DNA of 64,000 bases from Xenopus tropicalis (GCF_000004195.4 NC_030679.2:27269712-27333711); one strand, 5' to 3'; positions 46,910 through 59,416 are shown, numbered from the stretch's first letter. Numbers and translations are program-made. Notes: generated from the letters alone by a model not told the origin.

Positions 46910-48540
46910 GTGAGTTATTCTAATATAAAGCACTGGATGCAATGTTCTTTATTTGTAGCTATATATGTGCTATATATTTGCTATAGCCTTAGGTCAAGGG
47001 AATTATGATTTATAAAACAAATCATCTAAAAAAGTAAAAATACATTTAAATTTAATTTTAAATTATTCTAGACCTGATCCTTCCAGATGAGCAGCATGCT
47101 GCTTTGTGAACTGGCTCTAAAGTTATTAAGCTTGTTTGATTGTACGTTTTTCTTTGTGTTCTATAAATATATTTTCTAAATCTAAAATAAGAAAAGAAAA
47201 TGTATAATACAATGATTATGTATAATGAATGATAAAAGAGGTACCTGGACTGGCATTACAGTGTGTGCAACCTCTTTAATTATATAAAATAATTGCTTGA
47301 AGTTAGGTATAATGTATTGACTAGTATTTTAGGGTGGGTCTCAATAATTCTCTTTAGTAATGTGAAATTTCTTAATACAGTATACAGTTGTAATTAAAAA
47401 GTGGTGTATAACCATTTATTGGTCACATTGCTGATTTCTGCAACTTGATCTGAGTACCCTGGAGAAGAAATAAAGAAACACTGGGGTATTGGTACCCTAT
47501 AGTTGATGGCTGTGAGTTACTATAGATGGTGCAAACTTTGCAACTAAACAGCATATACCATTAACTGGTCATCTGTGTCAATACAAAAACCTAGCTGCTA
47601 TGGGTTTCTAGACCTAGGGCAACTTTATTTAATTAATTATCCGCTTTCTCATTTATAACTGTCCTCTTTGACTCATAAGTTACATAAGGAGATTAGTAGC
47701 TGATGTCTGTAGGCTTCCAGTTCTGGTCTCTTAAACTTGATTCCAGTCATAGCACCGTTCACATGGAGGTTGAATGGCCTAGCTATGTTTGAGTGGGTTT
47801 GCTAGCTTTCTTCCATGTTTAAAAAACATACAGTGCTGCGGAATATGTTGGCGCTTTATAAATAAATGTTAATGTAATGTAATGTTAATTCCCTTCAGAT
47901 ATGACAGACCATACTGTGTTAATGTGGTTGAGTATAGGGAGTAATATGAACGATGTATATAGTATGTTAAGATCTGCAGTATATGTCAGTATTATATAAA
48001 TAATGGAGAATAATTGTTTAACATGGAGCAAGTGTTCTTATTTGTCTCCAAGAAAACAATGGGATACATTTTTAGCCAAGTACAAATGCTCATTACCATT
48101 GTAATCCCTCTGTGTGACATTTGCATTAGGAAAAAATAGCTGTTATAAAAGCAAAGGATTGTTTCTCAAATATTTTAAAGCAAGTTTGGATTATTTTTTC
48201 TACTAATGTTGTTCTATAAGATCCTAATCACTGTTAAAATTATTTTGAAATGTGTTGAAATTAAGGGCTATTCTGTATGGGTTGTTTCCTTAGGTAAAGG
48301 ACATAAACACAAAGGCAATTTGCTTCAGAAGGGCACAAATAATACATCTTTATTTATTCTTATCATTGGATTTGTGAATTCAAAGCAGGGATTATTACAT
48401 CCAGTTTTACTAGCATTAACTTAAGGTGGAATTATTTTAATGATCAATCTCAAAAACATGAATTAGGGTCTTATTTGTCTATATGTTTAACAATAGGCTT
48501 ATATATATTGTACTTTTTCACCTTAAAAATGTGTTTTACT
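46910..48540. other. Intron/intergenic spacer, homologous to later spacers
   Basis: No gene. From about 47820 to 47885 it has a LINE 3' tail (GTGCTGCGGAATATGTTGGC, then GCTTTATAAATAAA). From about 47990 to 48320 it is alignable with 54190-54480 and partly with 58940-59110 (shared words AATGGGATA, TTACCATTGTAATTTCC/CCTC, CTAATGTT/CTCATGTT-CTATAAGA, CTTAGGTAAA). This is part of the duplicated unit. Confidence 0.6.
47836..47885 (+). repeat. L2/V-SINE-type LINE tail
   Basis: AGTGCTGCGGAATATGTTGG-CGCTTTATAAATAAA then TGTTAATGTAATGTAATGTT. The conserved 3' end of a LINE/SINE family shared by frogs and fish, with a short tail repeat. The upstream body (CATGGAGGTTGAATGGC...) may belong to the same copy. 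Confidence 0.6.
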
Positions 48541-48545
48541 AATTA

Positions 48546-49684
48546 CCGTATATACTCGAGTATAAGCCGATCCGAATATAAGCCGAGGTACCTAATTTTA
48601 CCTAAGAAAACTGGAAAACGTATTGACTCGAGTATAAGCCCCTCAATTTCATCGACCAACCAACGACTGTATTGCATGTAGTTTGAGTACACTCTTGATA
48701 AATACAGATGAGAGGACATATCTGAATGAGCCTAGATACCCTACATGTAGCATTTGTCACTATCTCCATCTTTGCTATTGGAAGTGTGGGACCTAGGTGG
48801 AGGCAGGAGTTTAGGGGACCTACATAAATAGCAATTTCAATATATATGTTTATAGGTAAAACAGATCACATTCTGGACTTTCTTTGATGGACTTCAGCTG
48901 TGAGGCCCAGGAACATCTTGTTATGGATTCTGCTAATGAGCACCTAATAAACATGTCTCACTTACCACAAACATTTGAGCAAACCCTTAGCACACATTCT
49001 GCATTAGAATAAAGTACTTACAACAATGAATTTGAGGGCAACGCATCCCTTAACGGCTCGCTGTAACACCAGGGTACATTCCCACAGCTGTAAAGAGCGT
49101 GTGCCTGCCAATCCTACACTGCCCCCACAACTATCGTTCCACTTCATGGCAAGCGATTTTCGAGCTGCAGGTTTGAAACCAAACTGACTGCTGACAACGT
49201 TTGCTACGCGCTTACAGTTCAGCACCATCTAGTGGCCGCAAAGCAATAGCACCAAGACGCCTCTCAGTTGCATCATTCTAAGCCGCGGGCCCTGCTGCTG
49301 TGGCAGCAGACTTTTATTCTACACGTCTTTAGCCTAGAGGGCCGAGAAAGGGTGTGCGGCGCAGCGATCAACTCGTCAGTTACGTAAAGGCAATCACTAG
49401 CGGCCGAGAGGGCGGGTACTGCAGCTCCTTACCCAGGCAGTGAGACGTTACGGGGTGAAGGAATATCACGCATGCGCGGTACGTGACCTCATGCGACTTT
49501 AACCATTTGGGCTCTGGCAGAGGCAGGCGCCGCACAATGGAGTCGGACGGGTGGGTTAGCAGAAATCGCGGAAGAAAGCTTTCACATATTGGTTATACCG
49601 TATATACCCGAGTATAAGCCGAGGGTCACTTTTTAAGCACATTTTTAGGGCTAAAAAACTCGGCTTATACTCGAGTATATACGG
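48546..49684 (-). mobile_element. Palindromic-end DNA element, copy B
   Basis: Left end CCGTATATACTCGAGTATAA, then GCCGATCCGAATATAAGCC and ACCTAATTTTACCTAAGAAA, is the reverse complement of copy A's right end. The right end (CCGAGTATAAGCCGAGGGTC, then CTTATACTCGAGTATATACG) matches copy A's left end with its inner palindrome. TA flanks at 48544-48545 and 49685-49686. The interior differs from copy A and has a GC-rich, CpG-bearing part (about 49020-49560). No transposase seen. Confidence 0.8.
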
Positions 49685-50700
49685 TACTCAAAAAGACAAA
49701 TTTTACTGAAAAGTGTAAAAACCATGAAAAATAAGTCTATAAATATCAATATACAGTTTGACTTACAGTATGACTCAGGATACAATATGCCAAATTAAAT
49801 TAGTACTGTGTATTACAGTATTCTACTGCTCCATCTGTAGGTGCATAATACACATACTCATATGATTTTAGTATATCTTTCCCTTTAAAATTATTTAGTT
49901 ATATATAAATCAGTAATGAGAGTTTTGTATAAGGGTTTGACTACTGGTAAAAAAAAAGTTACCAATGAGCTTGCAGCATCACATTTTTTATTTCCTATTT
50001 CATTCAAACCTTAACTGCTGTATCACTGATAGAGTATGGGACTGGTCTTTCTATCATTGCAGTATTCTCTACAATAGAAATGTAAAATATTAAATCAAAT
50101 AAAAGTCAGTTTTTCTTCAAGTGACTGCAGAAAAGGTTTTTTACTGGTGCGATCCATACCCAACAAACTGTAGTTTTCTTTCGGACCACAAAGTATGCTT
50201 GTTTTAGTGCTGTTTTCTAAAGAAGCTTTAAAAAAAGAATTTGTGCCAAATGTTATTTACATGCAGTTTATACATATTTTACTGTTTTTTCATAAATTGT
50301 ACTATTGACACAAATAGCATAGATGGCAAATAATTAACAATTCTTCAACACCAGATGCTATAGGGTAGCTCAAAATATGGGGGAGATTTATTTTGATTAT
50401 TCACAGTTGCTATTTTGCCAAGATTCCTGCAAATCACAGCATAAAATCCCAATCAAAGATTTTTCTGAGATTTATCAAAACAACAAGAATCCATTATCAA
50501 TTTATCAATCAAACACAATAATTGTAAGACATTTAAGATTTGTATTAAATATGTAAGTAACGGGAAAAAACAATAGTATTGAACCTCAAATGTCAACAAA
50601 TTTGCTCTTATGAGTTAATATCCTAAAGAATGTAAGAATTTTTTTAAACAAATAGTTTCAGTTTTTAAAACAGTGCTGCTCATAGTACAGTGAATTTCAC
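49685..50700. other. Upstream spacer of exon 50896
   Basis: No gene. About 50380-50510 (GGGGGAGATTTATTTTGA to CTGAGATTTATCAAAAC) looks like a MITE of the GATAAATCTC type. About 50148-50300 is homologous to 55008-55120 and 60748-60880 (shared GATCCATACC, CACAAAGTATGCTT, TGTGCCAAATGTT-like words), marking the duplicated promoter-proximal unit. Confidence 0.5.
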
Positions 50701-50702
50701 AG

Positions 50703-50744
50703 CTGCAGTACCAAATTTTCACCTCAGAGCGCCGCTGTTCACCA
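50703..50744 (+). promoter_or_regulatory. CSE promoter element of exon 50896
   Basis: CTGCAGTACCAAATTTTCAC then CTCAGAGCGCCGCTGTTCAC. The box is intact. The CTCAGTG word of its neighbours is replaced (TTTCACAG). 152 bp to the start codon. Confidence 0.88.
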
Positions 50745-50895
50745 ATAAGTGGAATTTTCTCATACTAAATACCACTGCAGAACAGCAAGAAGAAAACATT
50801 CTCTGGATTATTTTCATGAAGAAAGGGAATTGTATTTGCCTTCTCAAAGAACAAATTTCACTTGTAGAAGAGTTCACATAAAGACAAAAGCTGAG

Positions 50896-53307
50896 ATGAA
50901 AACCCAAAAGAAATTCAAGGGATGCAAATGGCAAGTAACATTTTTATTCTTATTCTCATGGCTTTGTCATTCAGTCTCTGGGCAGCTTCATTATTCTATT
51001 GCTGAAGAACTGGGAAAAGATACTGTTATTGCAAATATTGTGAATGATCTTGGATTGGATATTAAAGAGGTTATTTCTAGGAAATTTAGTATTGTTTCCC
51101 GTGTTTCAGAAAAATATTTTTCTGTAAATTTAGAAAATGGAAACCTCTATGTAAAGGACAGGATAGACAGAGAGAGACTGTGTCGGACAGCACCTTCCTG
51201 CTTCCTAACCTTTGATGCAGTTGCTGAAAATCCATTAAATATTTTCAGTGTCAAAATTGAAATTCAGGATATAAATGATAATCCTCCAGTTTTTTTTCCT
51301 GAGATTTTGACATTAGAAGTGGTTGAACTAACACCACCAGGAACTCATTTGGTTTTACAAAATGCAGAAGATCCAGATATTGGCATTAATGCTGTTCAGT
51401 CATACAGACTCAGTGACAATCAGTATTTCAGGCTGAATGAAAATATCAACATAGATGGGAGCACAATCCTGGAACTTGTATTAGAGAAACATCTAGATCG
51501 GGAAACTCTAAACTTTCATGAATTGATCTTAACAGCATCTGATGGGGGAAACCCAGTGAGAACTGGCACTGCTTTAATTAGGATCATTGTTACTGATTCC
51601 AATGATAATTTACCTGTGTTCACTCAACAAGTGTATAAAGTCAGCATAAGTGAGAGTGCACCTATTAACTCCACAGTGATTATTGTCACTGCAACTGACA
51701 AAGATGAAGGCACAAATGCACAGATCACATATTCCATCAGCAAAATATCAGAAAACTTTTATACCAGTATTTTCAATATAAATCCTATAACTGGAGAAAT
51801 TACAACAAAAGGAAATTTTAATTTTGAAGCCACAGAACATTATGAAATGTCAGTACAAGCGAAAGATGGAGGTGGCTTGGTAGCACAGTCCAAAGTTTTA
51901 ATAGAAATTATAGATGAAAATGACAATGCCCCTGAGATATCCATTAGATCACTATCTACCCCTATTCCTGAGGACTCGGCTCCTGGCACTTTGATAGCAC
52001 TGATTGAGGTTCATGATCAAGACTCTGGAGAAAATGGAGAAGTTGACTGTCAGATAATTGGCCCATCACCCTTTCAGTTACTTTCATCCTCCAGCAGATA
52101 CTACAAAATTGTAAATACAGGTTCTTTGGACAGAGAGCTGGTACCATGGTACAATATCACAATTCTTGCTACAGACAGAGGATCTCCTCAACTTTCTAGT
52201 ATAAAATACATCAAGCTGGATATATCAGATGTTAATGATAATCCCCCAATGTTTGTTAAATCTACATTTGTTGCCTATTTGCCAGAAAACAATCTTCCAG
52301 GAGCTTCAATATACAACATACATGCATCAGATCCTGATGCTGGAGATAATGCTAAAATCATTTATTCAATTTCCAACATAAATACAGAGGATTTTCCTGT
52401 GTCTCCTTATTTCTCAATAAATATAGAGACTGGAGTTCTTTATGCTCAGCGATCATTTGATTATGAGCAGCACAAGGAGTTTCAAATGAAAATAAGTGCT
52501 AAAGACAATGGATCTCCTACATTGAGTAGCAATGTCACCTTGATTATCCACATAATAGATCAGAATGATAATTTGCCAAAAATCTTGTATCCATCAACAG
52601 AAAGTGGTGGTTCTCCTATTTATGAGATGGTCCCTTTTACCTCAGAGCAAGGTTCATTAATAACAAAGGTTATTGCAGTGGATGCAGACTCTGGACATAA
52701 CTCTTGGCTTTCTTACCATTTCATACAAATGTCAGAACCCTCCCCCTTCAGCATTAGCCAGCATACGGGTGAAATCCGTACATCACGCATATTTCAGGAA
52801 AAAGATAATTTAAAGCATAAGGTGGTCATAATGGTAAAAGACAATGGGGACCCTTCTCTCTCAGCAACAGTTACATTAAGCATTTATGTGGGTGATCATT
52901 TTCAGAAAGTTGTTCCAAAACTCAATAACCAATTTAATGATGGAGAGCCTTCATCAATTATGCAAAACATATACTTAGTAATTGCACTGGCTCTAATTTC
53001 CTTGTTATTTATCATAACTGTTGGGCTGGTAATAATTTCAAAATGTAAAGAGTCAAAACCACCACCGGAATTTCCAACTTTAAACACAAATCTGTATTCC
53101 CAGTTTGACCCAAGGATGCTTTCCAATTACAACAATGGGACTTTGAGTCTTCCCTACTCCTACAATGTTTGTGTAGCTCTGGATTCCTCTGAAAGTGATT
53201 TCAGTTTCTTAAAGCCCAATCAGAATGTCCCTGTAGAGAATCTTATTGATGCTGATGATTCAGGACTTGGAAATAAAAGTTCAAAAGAGACTTTGTCAGC
53301 AGTGGAG
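50896..53307 (+). CDS. Protocadherin gamma-type variable exon (intact, 804 codons)
   Basis: Start at 50896 (MKTQKKFKGCKWQVTF). The open frame extends upstream to 50749, but that part is the conserved 5' UTR (AACATTCTCTGGATTATTTT). Signal peptide ends SVSGQLHYS. EC1 loop CRTAPSC. EC linkers are DINDNPP, DSNDNLP, DENDNAP, DVNDNPP and DQNDNLP (the last has Leu for the usual Ala). EC3 is one residue shorter (SKISENFYTS). The protein is a mosaic: EC2 is like exon 44486 (NENINIDGSTILELVL), while EC3-EC5 are nearly the same as exons 55979 and 61457 (SIRSLSTPIPEDSAPGT). EC6 has TLSIYVGDHF where others have TLSLVV. Helix IYLVIALALISLLFIITVGL, then SKCKESKPPPEFP. Donor GAG|GTGAGT. Confidence 0.93.
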
Positions 53308-53865
53308 GTGAGTTATTCTAATAGGGGAATGATGAAATAATACATTTTCTTTATAGGAAGCAAAATATGTTTATTGTAGTTTAGGGAATAATGATTTACA
53401 ATCAGTATGATGAAAAATATAGGAGTATTACAAAATTTACATTTAATTTTAATTAATTAAAGAATATAATAATATCATTCTACAATATAATAATTATAGC
53501 ATATGAGCAGCACCATGCTTTGTGAACTAGGTTGATTTTTTTCTGTGTTTTCTCTATACATATTTATTTTTAATTCCAAAATAGGAAAATAAAATATGTA
53601 ATCTTTAATTTAATTTGTCTACTTTCATATTATAAACATGGGTTTGTCTGCATAATGCTCATTCATAATGTGATTTTTTTTATATAATCAAATAAATTAT
53701 TAAAATTAAGTGCATGCTGTTACCATTTTTGGGTCTCAAAGCTGATATCTGCAACATTGTCTGGGTATTCTGAAAATAAATTAAGAAACACTAGGGTATT
53801 GTAATAAAAGTCTTAAAGTTTGCTGCAGGTCCTGTAAAGCACAGGAACCAATAAACAGGAAGTAT
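53308..53865. other. Intron/intergenic spacer
   Basis: AT-rich DNA after the donor, similar in order to the spacer after 46910 (GCAGCATGCTGCTTTGTGAAC versus GCAGCACCATGCTTTGTGAAC, in parts). No gene. Confidence 0.5.
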
Positions 53866-54170
53866 TTAAAGGAACAGTAACACCAAGATATAAAAATGTA
53901 TCAAAGTAAGTAAAATATAATGTACTGTTGCCTTGACTTGTAAAAGTTGCATGTTTGCTTTAGAAACTCTACTATAGTATATATAAATGCCATGCTGTGT
54001 AGCCATGGGGCAGCCATTTATGCTGGATAAAGGATTAAAGACTCCTGATGAAATTGCTCATGTTGTATGTTGATGTGATTGGGACCTTAGATTCTATGCT
54101 CAGTTTATGCAGGGCACAATGTGAATGATGTATAATATCTGGAAAGCTCATTATATATATGATGTATATT
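53866..54170 (+). mobile_element. MITE fragment (TTAAAGGAACAGTAACACC)
   Basis: Starts TTTAAAGGAACAGTAACACC; continues with TATAATGTACTGTTGCC, TACTATAGTATATATAAATGC and CTGTGTAGCCATGGGGCAGC. This is a frog MITE I recognise. The right half is replaced by other repeat sequence with a LINE-like GGGACCTTAGATT part near 54080. Confidence 0.65.
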
Positions 54171-55245
54171 TGACATGATATATGTCGGTACATATAAATA
54201 AAGGAGAATGTTTAAAGTGGGGCATGTAGTTGTGCATTCCTCTTAGGAACCAATGGGATATATTTCTACTGAAGCACTGGTTACCATTGTAATTTCCTTA
54301 TATGACATAGACTTTGGAAAAAAAAATCTGTTGTAAAATCTTGTATGAAGCAAAGAAATGGTTCTCAAACAAATATTTTATATTTTATTTTTTCTACTCA
54401 TGTTCTATAAGACCCTGGGTTGTTTGCTCAGGTAAACTGCCTTAAACACAGACATCATTTGCTGCTTTTATAAGACCACACAAGGATAAAAATAACAAAA
54501 CTTTACCTTTTTTCTTTACTTTGGGCATTGAAGTTGAGAATATTCAGAATTACGTTTGATATGGCCATGATTTATATTTTTCACTGGCATCTAAAGGAGA
54601 AATAATTGCAATGATCGATCTGAAAGACATTATTCATGGTCTTATTCTCAATGTATGTAACAGTATGTCTCTAAGGCTCAAGCCCAACATCCATTAGGCC
54701 TAAATAATCATTCCCTCATAGAGTTAATTTCATTCATACAGGGAAAGTGATTGTTAGGTGGATATAGAATATCTACCATTTTGCTTTAGTACCAGTTAAA
54801 AAAATCATATTTAAATCAAAAAGAAAGTGACTCCAGTAAAACATGTATGAGCATGTTATTGATGGTTTTCTCTATAAATCTAAAGATTGCTGTATTCGCA
54901 ACAAAAGAAATTTAGATAAGAAATTACAGAAAAGAAAAGATTTTTACAGGTACCTTTCAGGAACAACAAATGTTCTAGAACTAAAAAAAAACTGCAACTA
55001 TTTTTAATGGGGCGATCCATACCTAACTGCCTACCTAACCTAGTGCTATTTTATGAGAAATGTATAAGTGAAAAACTTTTTAAAATTAACTTAATTTGTA
55101 CCAAAATGTTTTTTTTATTACTTGAGGTTTTGAGTATAATTTACTATTCTTCACAATACACCTGACACATACAGCATATAGGGTAAATAGTAAGCTATTC
55201 TTCAAAACCAGATGCTTTGATTTAGGCCACAATATAGGGCAGGTT
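54171..55245. other. Intergenic spacer, duplicated unit
   Basis: No gene. Homologous to parts of 47990-48480 and 58940-59350 (for example TATGTCTCTAAGGCTCAAGC at about 54664 and about 59274). The duplication therefore took in spacers as well as exons. Confidence 0.55.
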
Positions 55246-55249
55246 CCTT

Positions 55250-55485
55250 ATTATTGATGAGTGAATGTGTCCCATTTCGATTTGCCGAAAAATTTTAGTA
55301 ATGACAGAAAAATTAGTGAAATGCCGAAAAAATGTATTTGTCGCTAGACTTTTTTGTTGCACATGACTTTTTTTGACACAACTGCACCTATTTTGTGACC
55401 GTAGTCTTTTTTGATCCGTAGCAAAACAATTTGCCAATGCCGAAATTCGCTGTGAATCCATGCCTGGTGAAATAATTTGCTCAAA
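55250..55485 (-). mobile_element. MITE (reverse copy of the CTCATCAC-end family)
   Basis: Left end GATGAGTGAATGTGTCCCAT is the reverse of the terminus at 34201-34224. Right end GTGAATCCATGCCTGG is the reverse of the 33850 end. The interior has TTGCCGAAAAATTTT and CGAAATTCGC words. Present only in this duplicated unit, so inserted after duplication or lost from the others. Confidence 0.6.
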
Positions 55486-55770
55486 AATGTTTTCTGTAAA
55501 ACATTTTTAAAAGAAAACACTTAAAAAGAAAATATAAAATTCTATTCAGCATTTAAACCTCTTTATAATTTAATTTTTTCAGCAATCCTGTTTTTCACTT
55601 TAATGTAACACAATTTGAGATTTTTTATTATAAATAAAATCCCAACTGTCTTTAGTTGCGGATATTAGTAAACCTGCCATTATCAATAAATATCCTAAAC
55701 TGAGATTTTAATTTAAAAAAATGTATTTTATTTTTAAAACAATGCTACTTGTAGAAAATAGAAAATACTT

Positions 55771-55819
55771 CTCAGTGCTGCAGTACCAAATATTTACCTC
55801 AGAGCGCCGCTGTTCACCA
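55771..55819 (+). promoter_or_regulatory. CSE promoter element of exon 55979
   Basis: CTCAGTGCTGCAGTACCAAA, then ACCTCAGAGCGCCGCTGTTC and ACCA. Complete, with intact box; 160 bp before the start. Confidence 0.9.
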
Positions 55820-55978
55820 ATAAGTAGAATCGTTCTCATACTAAATACCACTGCAGAACAGCAAGAAGAAAAACATTCTCTGGATTATTTTCATGAAGAA
55901 AGAGGATTGTATTTGTCTCCTGAATTAAACAAATTTTACTTCTAGGAAGATTTCATATACTGACAAAAACTGAGTGAG

Positions 55979-58393
55979 ATGAAAACCCAAAAGACATACA
56001 AGGGATACAAATGGCAAGTAACATTTTTATTCTTATTCTCATGGCTTTGTCATTCAGTCTCTGGGCAGCTTCATTATTCTATTGCTGAAGAACTGGGAAA
56101 AGATGCTGTTATTGCAAATATTGTGAATGATCTTGGACTGGATATTAAAGAGGTTATATCTCGGAAATTTAGTATTGTTTCCCGTGTTTCAGAAAAATAT
56201 TTGTCTGTAAATTTAGAAAATGGAAACCTCTATGTAAAGGACAGGATAGACAGAGAGAGACTGTGTCGGACAGCACCTTCCTGCTTCCTAACCTTTGATG
56301 CAGTAGTTGAAAATCCCTTAAATGTTTTCAGTGTCAAAATTGAAATTCAGGATATAAATGATAATGCTCCAGTTTTTTTTCCTGAGATTTTCACTTTAGA
56401 AGTGATTGAACTAACACCACCAGGAACTCATTTAATTTTACAAAATGCAGAAGATCCAGATATTGGCATTAATGCTGTTCAGTCATACAGACTCAGTGAC
56501 AATCAGTATTTCAGACTGAATGAAAAGACCAACAGTGATCTGAGTAAAACTCCAGAGCTTGTGTTAGAGAAACCTCTAGATCGTGAGACACAAAGCATTC
56601 ATGAATTAATCCTAACAGCTTCTGATGGGGGAAACCCAGTGAGAACTGGAACTGCTTTAATTAGGATTATCGTTACTGATTACAATGATAATTTACCTGT
56701 GTTCACTCAAGAAATATATAAAGTAAGTGTAAGTGAAAATGCACCAATTAATTCCACAGTAATTATTTTAACTGCAACTGATAAAGACGAAGGTACAAAT
56801 GCACAGATCATATATTCCATTAGTAAAAAATCAGAAAGCAACTTTTATACCAGTATTTTTAATATAAATTCTATAACTGGAGAAATTACAACAAAAGAAA
56901 AATTGAATTTTGAAACCACAGAACATTATGAAATGTCAATACAAGTGAAAGATGGAGGTGGGTTGGTAGCACAGTCCAAAGTTTTAATAGAAATTATGGA
57001 TGAAAATGACAATGCCCCTGAGATATCCATTAGATCACTATCTACCCCTATTCCCGAGGACTCGGCTCCTGGCACTTTGATAGCTCTGATTGAGGTTCAT
57101 GATCAAGACTCTGGAGAAAATGGAGACGTTGACTGTCAGATAATTGGCCCATCACCCTTTCAGTTACTTTCATCCTCCAGCAGATACTACAAAATTGTAA
57201 ATACAGGTTCTTTGGACAGAGAGCTGGTACCATGGTACAATATCACAATTCTTGCTACAGACAGAGGATCTCCTCAACTTTCCACCATAAAAGTCATCAA
57301 GCTGGATATATCAGATGTTAACGATAATCCACCAATGTTTGTAAAATCTACATTTGTTGCCTATTTGCCAGAAAATAATCTTCCGGGAGCTTCAATATAC
57401 AACATACATGCATCAGATCCAGATGCTGGCGATAATGCTAAAATCATTTATTCAATTTCCAACATAAATACAGAGGATTTTCCTGTGTCTCCTTATTTCT
57501 CTATTAACATTGAGACTGGAGTTCTTTATGCTCAGCGATCATTTGATTATGAGCAGCACAAAGAGTTTCAAATGAAAGTAAGTGCTAAAGACAATGGATC
57601 TCCACCTTTGAGTAGCAATGTCACCTTGATAATCCACATAATAGATCAGAATGATAATGCACCAAAAATCTTGTATCCATCAACAGAAAGTGGCGGTTCT
57701 CTTTTTTTTGAGATGGTCCCTTTTGCCTCAGTGCAAGGTTCTTTAATAACAAAGGTTATTGCAGTGGATGCAGACTCCGGACATAACTCTTGGCTTTCTT
57801 ACTATTTCATACAAATGTCAGAACCATCCCCCTTCAGCATTAGTCAGCATACGGGTGAAATTCGGACATCACGCATATATCAGGAGAAAGATATTTTGAA
57901 ACATAAGGTGGTCATTATGGTAAAAGACAATGGAGACCCTTCTCTTTCAGCAACAGTTACATTAAGCCTTGTTGTGGGTGATCATTTTCTGGAAGTGGTT
58001 CCCAAACTCAATAATGAATTTAATAATGGAGATCCTTCATCAAATATGCAAAACATATATTTAGTGATTGCATTGTCGCTAATTTCCTTGTTATTTATCA
58101 TAACTGTCATGTTGGTGATTATATCAAAATGTAAAGAGTCAAAACCACCACCAGAATTTCCAACTTTAAACACAAATCTGTATTCCCAATTTGACCCAAG
58201 GATGCTTTCCAGTTACAACAATGGGACTTTGAGTCTTCCCTATTCCTACAATGTTTGTGTAGCTCTGGATTCCTCTGAAAGTGATTTCAGTTTCCTAAAG
58301 CCCAATCAGAATGTCCCTGTAGAGAATCTTATCGATGCGGACGTTTCAGGACTTGGAAATGAAAGTTCAAAAGAGACTTTTTCACCAGTCGAG
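55979..58393 (+). CDS. Protocadherin gamma-type variable exon (intact, 805 codons)
   Basis: Used here as the residue reference. Signal peptide 1-29 and mature start Gln30. EC1 loop Cys96-x5-Cys102. Linkers are DINDNAP 125-131, DYNDNLP 234-240, DENDNAP 341-347, DVNDNPP 446-452 and DQNDNAP 556-562. EC6 runs to about 685, the transmembrane helix is about 692-714, Cys718 follows it, and the tail ends at Glu805. The start ATG has no upstream in-frame alternative. Trans-recognition (EC1-EC4) differs from exon 61457 mostly in EC1-EC3, whereas EC4-EC6 and the tail are almost identical, as expected for paralogues homogenised by gene conversion. The tail has NLIDADVSG, with Val for Asp. Donor GAG|GTGAGT. 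The 5' UTR contains the conserved GGATTATTTTCATGAAG. Confidence 0.94.
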
Positions 58394-58650
58394 GTGAGTT
58401 GTTCTAATATACAGCACTGAACAGAAATTATTAAATAATAATTTGTTTATTTGGAGCTATATATTATTTAGTATAATATAGTATAGTATCAATTTGAATT
58501 CTAGATATATTCCACCACATGAATATTATGCTGCATTGTCAATTGATTTATGATTGATGAAACAAAGTGTGCTTTGATTGGTAAGGCCACCCTTAAATAT
58601 CTGATATTTGCCTATGAGTAAGTGTCTGTGAACACAAAATGCATAAGGCA
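58394..58650. other. Intron/intergenic spacer
   Basis: AT-rich; shares ATTCTAGA(T/C)ATA and TCCACCACA words with the spacer after 63872. No gene. Confidence 0.5.
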
Positions 58651-58654
58651 GTAC

Positions 58655-58800
58655 ACAGCAGTTATCCCACTGGCTTTCTCAGTTCAGTAGAATTGAGAAA
58701 GCCAGTCTCAACTGGGAATTGAGAAAGATAGTCGGATGACTGGCGAAACGTCTTCAAGAAAAACACAGCAAGTCCGGTTAATTTGACTTATTACTATAGA
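58655..58800 (+). repeat. Dispersed repeat with hammerhead-like core
   Basis: GAGAAAGATAGTCGGATGAC then TGGCGAAACGTCTTCAAG, followed by ACAGCAAGTCCGGTTAATTT. The GGATGA...CGAAACGTC order resembles a minimal hammerhead core of Penelope-type retroelements, and the flank is a repeat I recognise from amphibian and fish genomes. A short inverted duplication (TGAGAAAGCCAGT / ACTGGCTTTCTCA) precedes it. Confidence 0.45.
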
Positions 58801-59416
58801 TGAATGAGACATAAGCATGATTGGATACATTTTTCTATGTTTCATTGTAAACACGGGGGTTTTGTATTAAAAGTCTCAAAGTTTGCTCCAGGTCTTGTAC
58901 ATAATAGTAACCAAGAAGCAGGTAACATGCAATGACCATTCCAAACTCTTTAAACTAATTTTGTATTTTTTCTGCTAATCTTCTATTTGGCTTTGATTGT
59001 AATCAAAATTATTATAAATTGTGTTTTGAAACAGGATATTCTGTAAGGGTCATTTTCTCAGGTAAGTGACATACTGTATACACAAAGGCCATTTGCCACT
59101 TTTATAGCACTAAGGAAGGGTGACTATAATATAACTATTTTGAGCACTGAATTTAAGAATACTTGGTATACAAAGTAGGCATCATTAAGTTCACTATGGC
59201 CATAATGTATTCTTTTGCTAGCATTGACTAAAGGAGAAATTCTGGGTAACCATTTTTTAATTTGTGTTACAGTATGTCTCTAAGGCTCAAGCCCAATGTA
59301 ATCGTATCAAGACTTTTCTTCATATAGTTATTGTATTCATACCAAAAAAGGTATTCATAGGTTAATATAAAATTCGCAATAGCATACTATTTTTTTAAAA
59401 ATACATATTTGACACA
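58801..59416. other. Intergenic spacer, duplicated unit
   Basis: No gene. Alignable with 54360-54730 and 48200-48310 (TTTTCTCAGGTAAGTGACAT, CATTTGCCACTTTTATA, CTCTAAGGCTCAAGCCCAAT). Confidence 0.55.
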
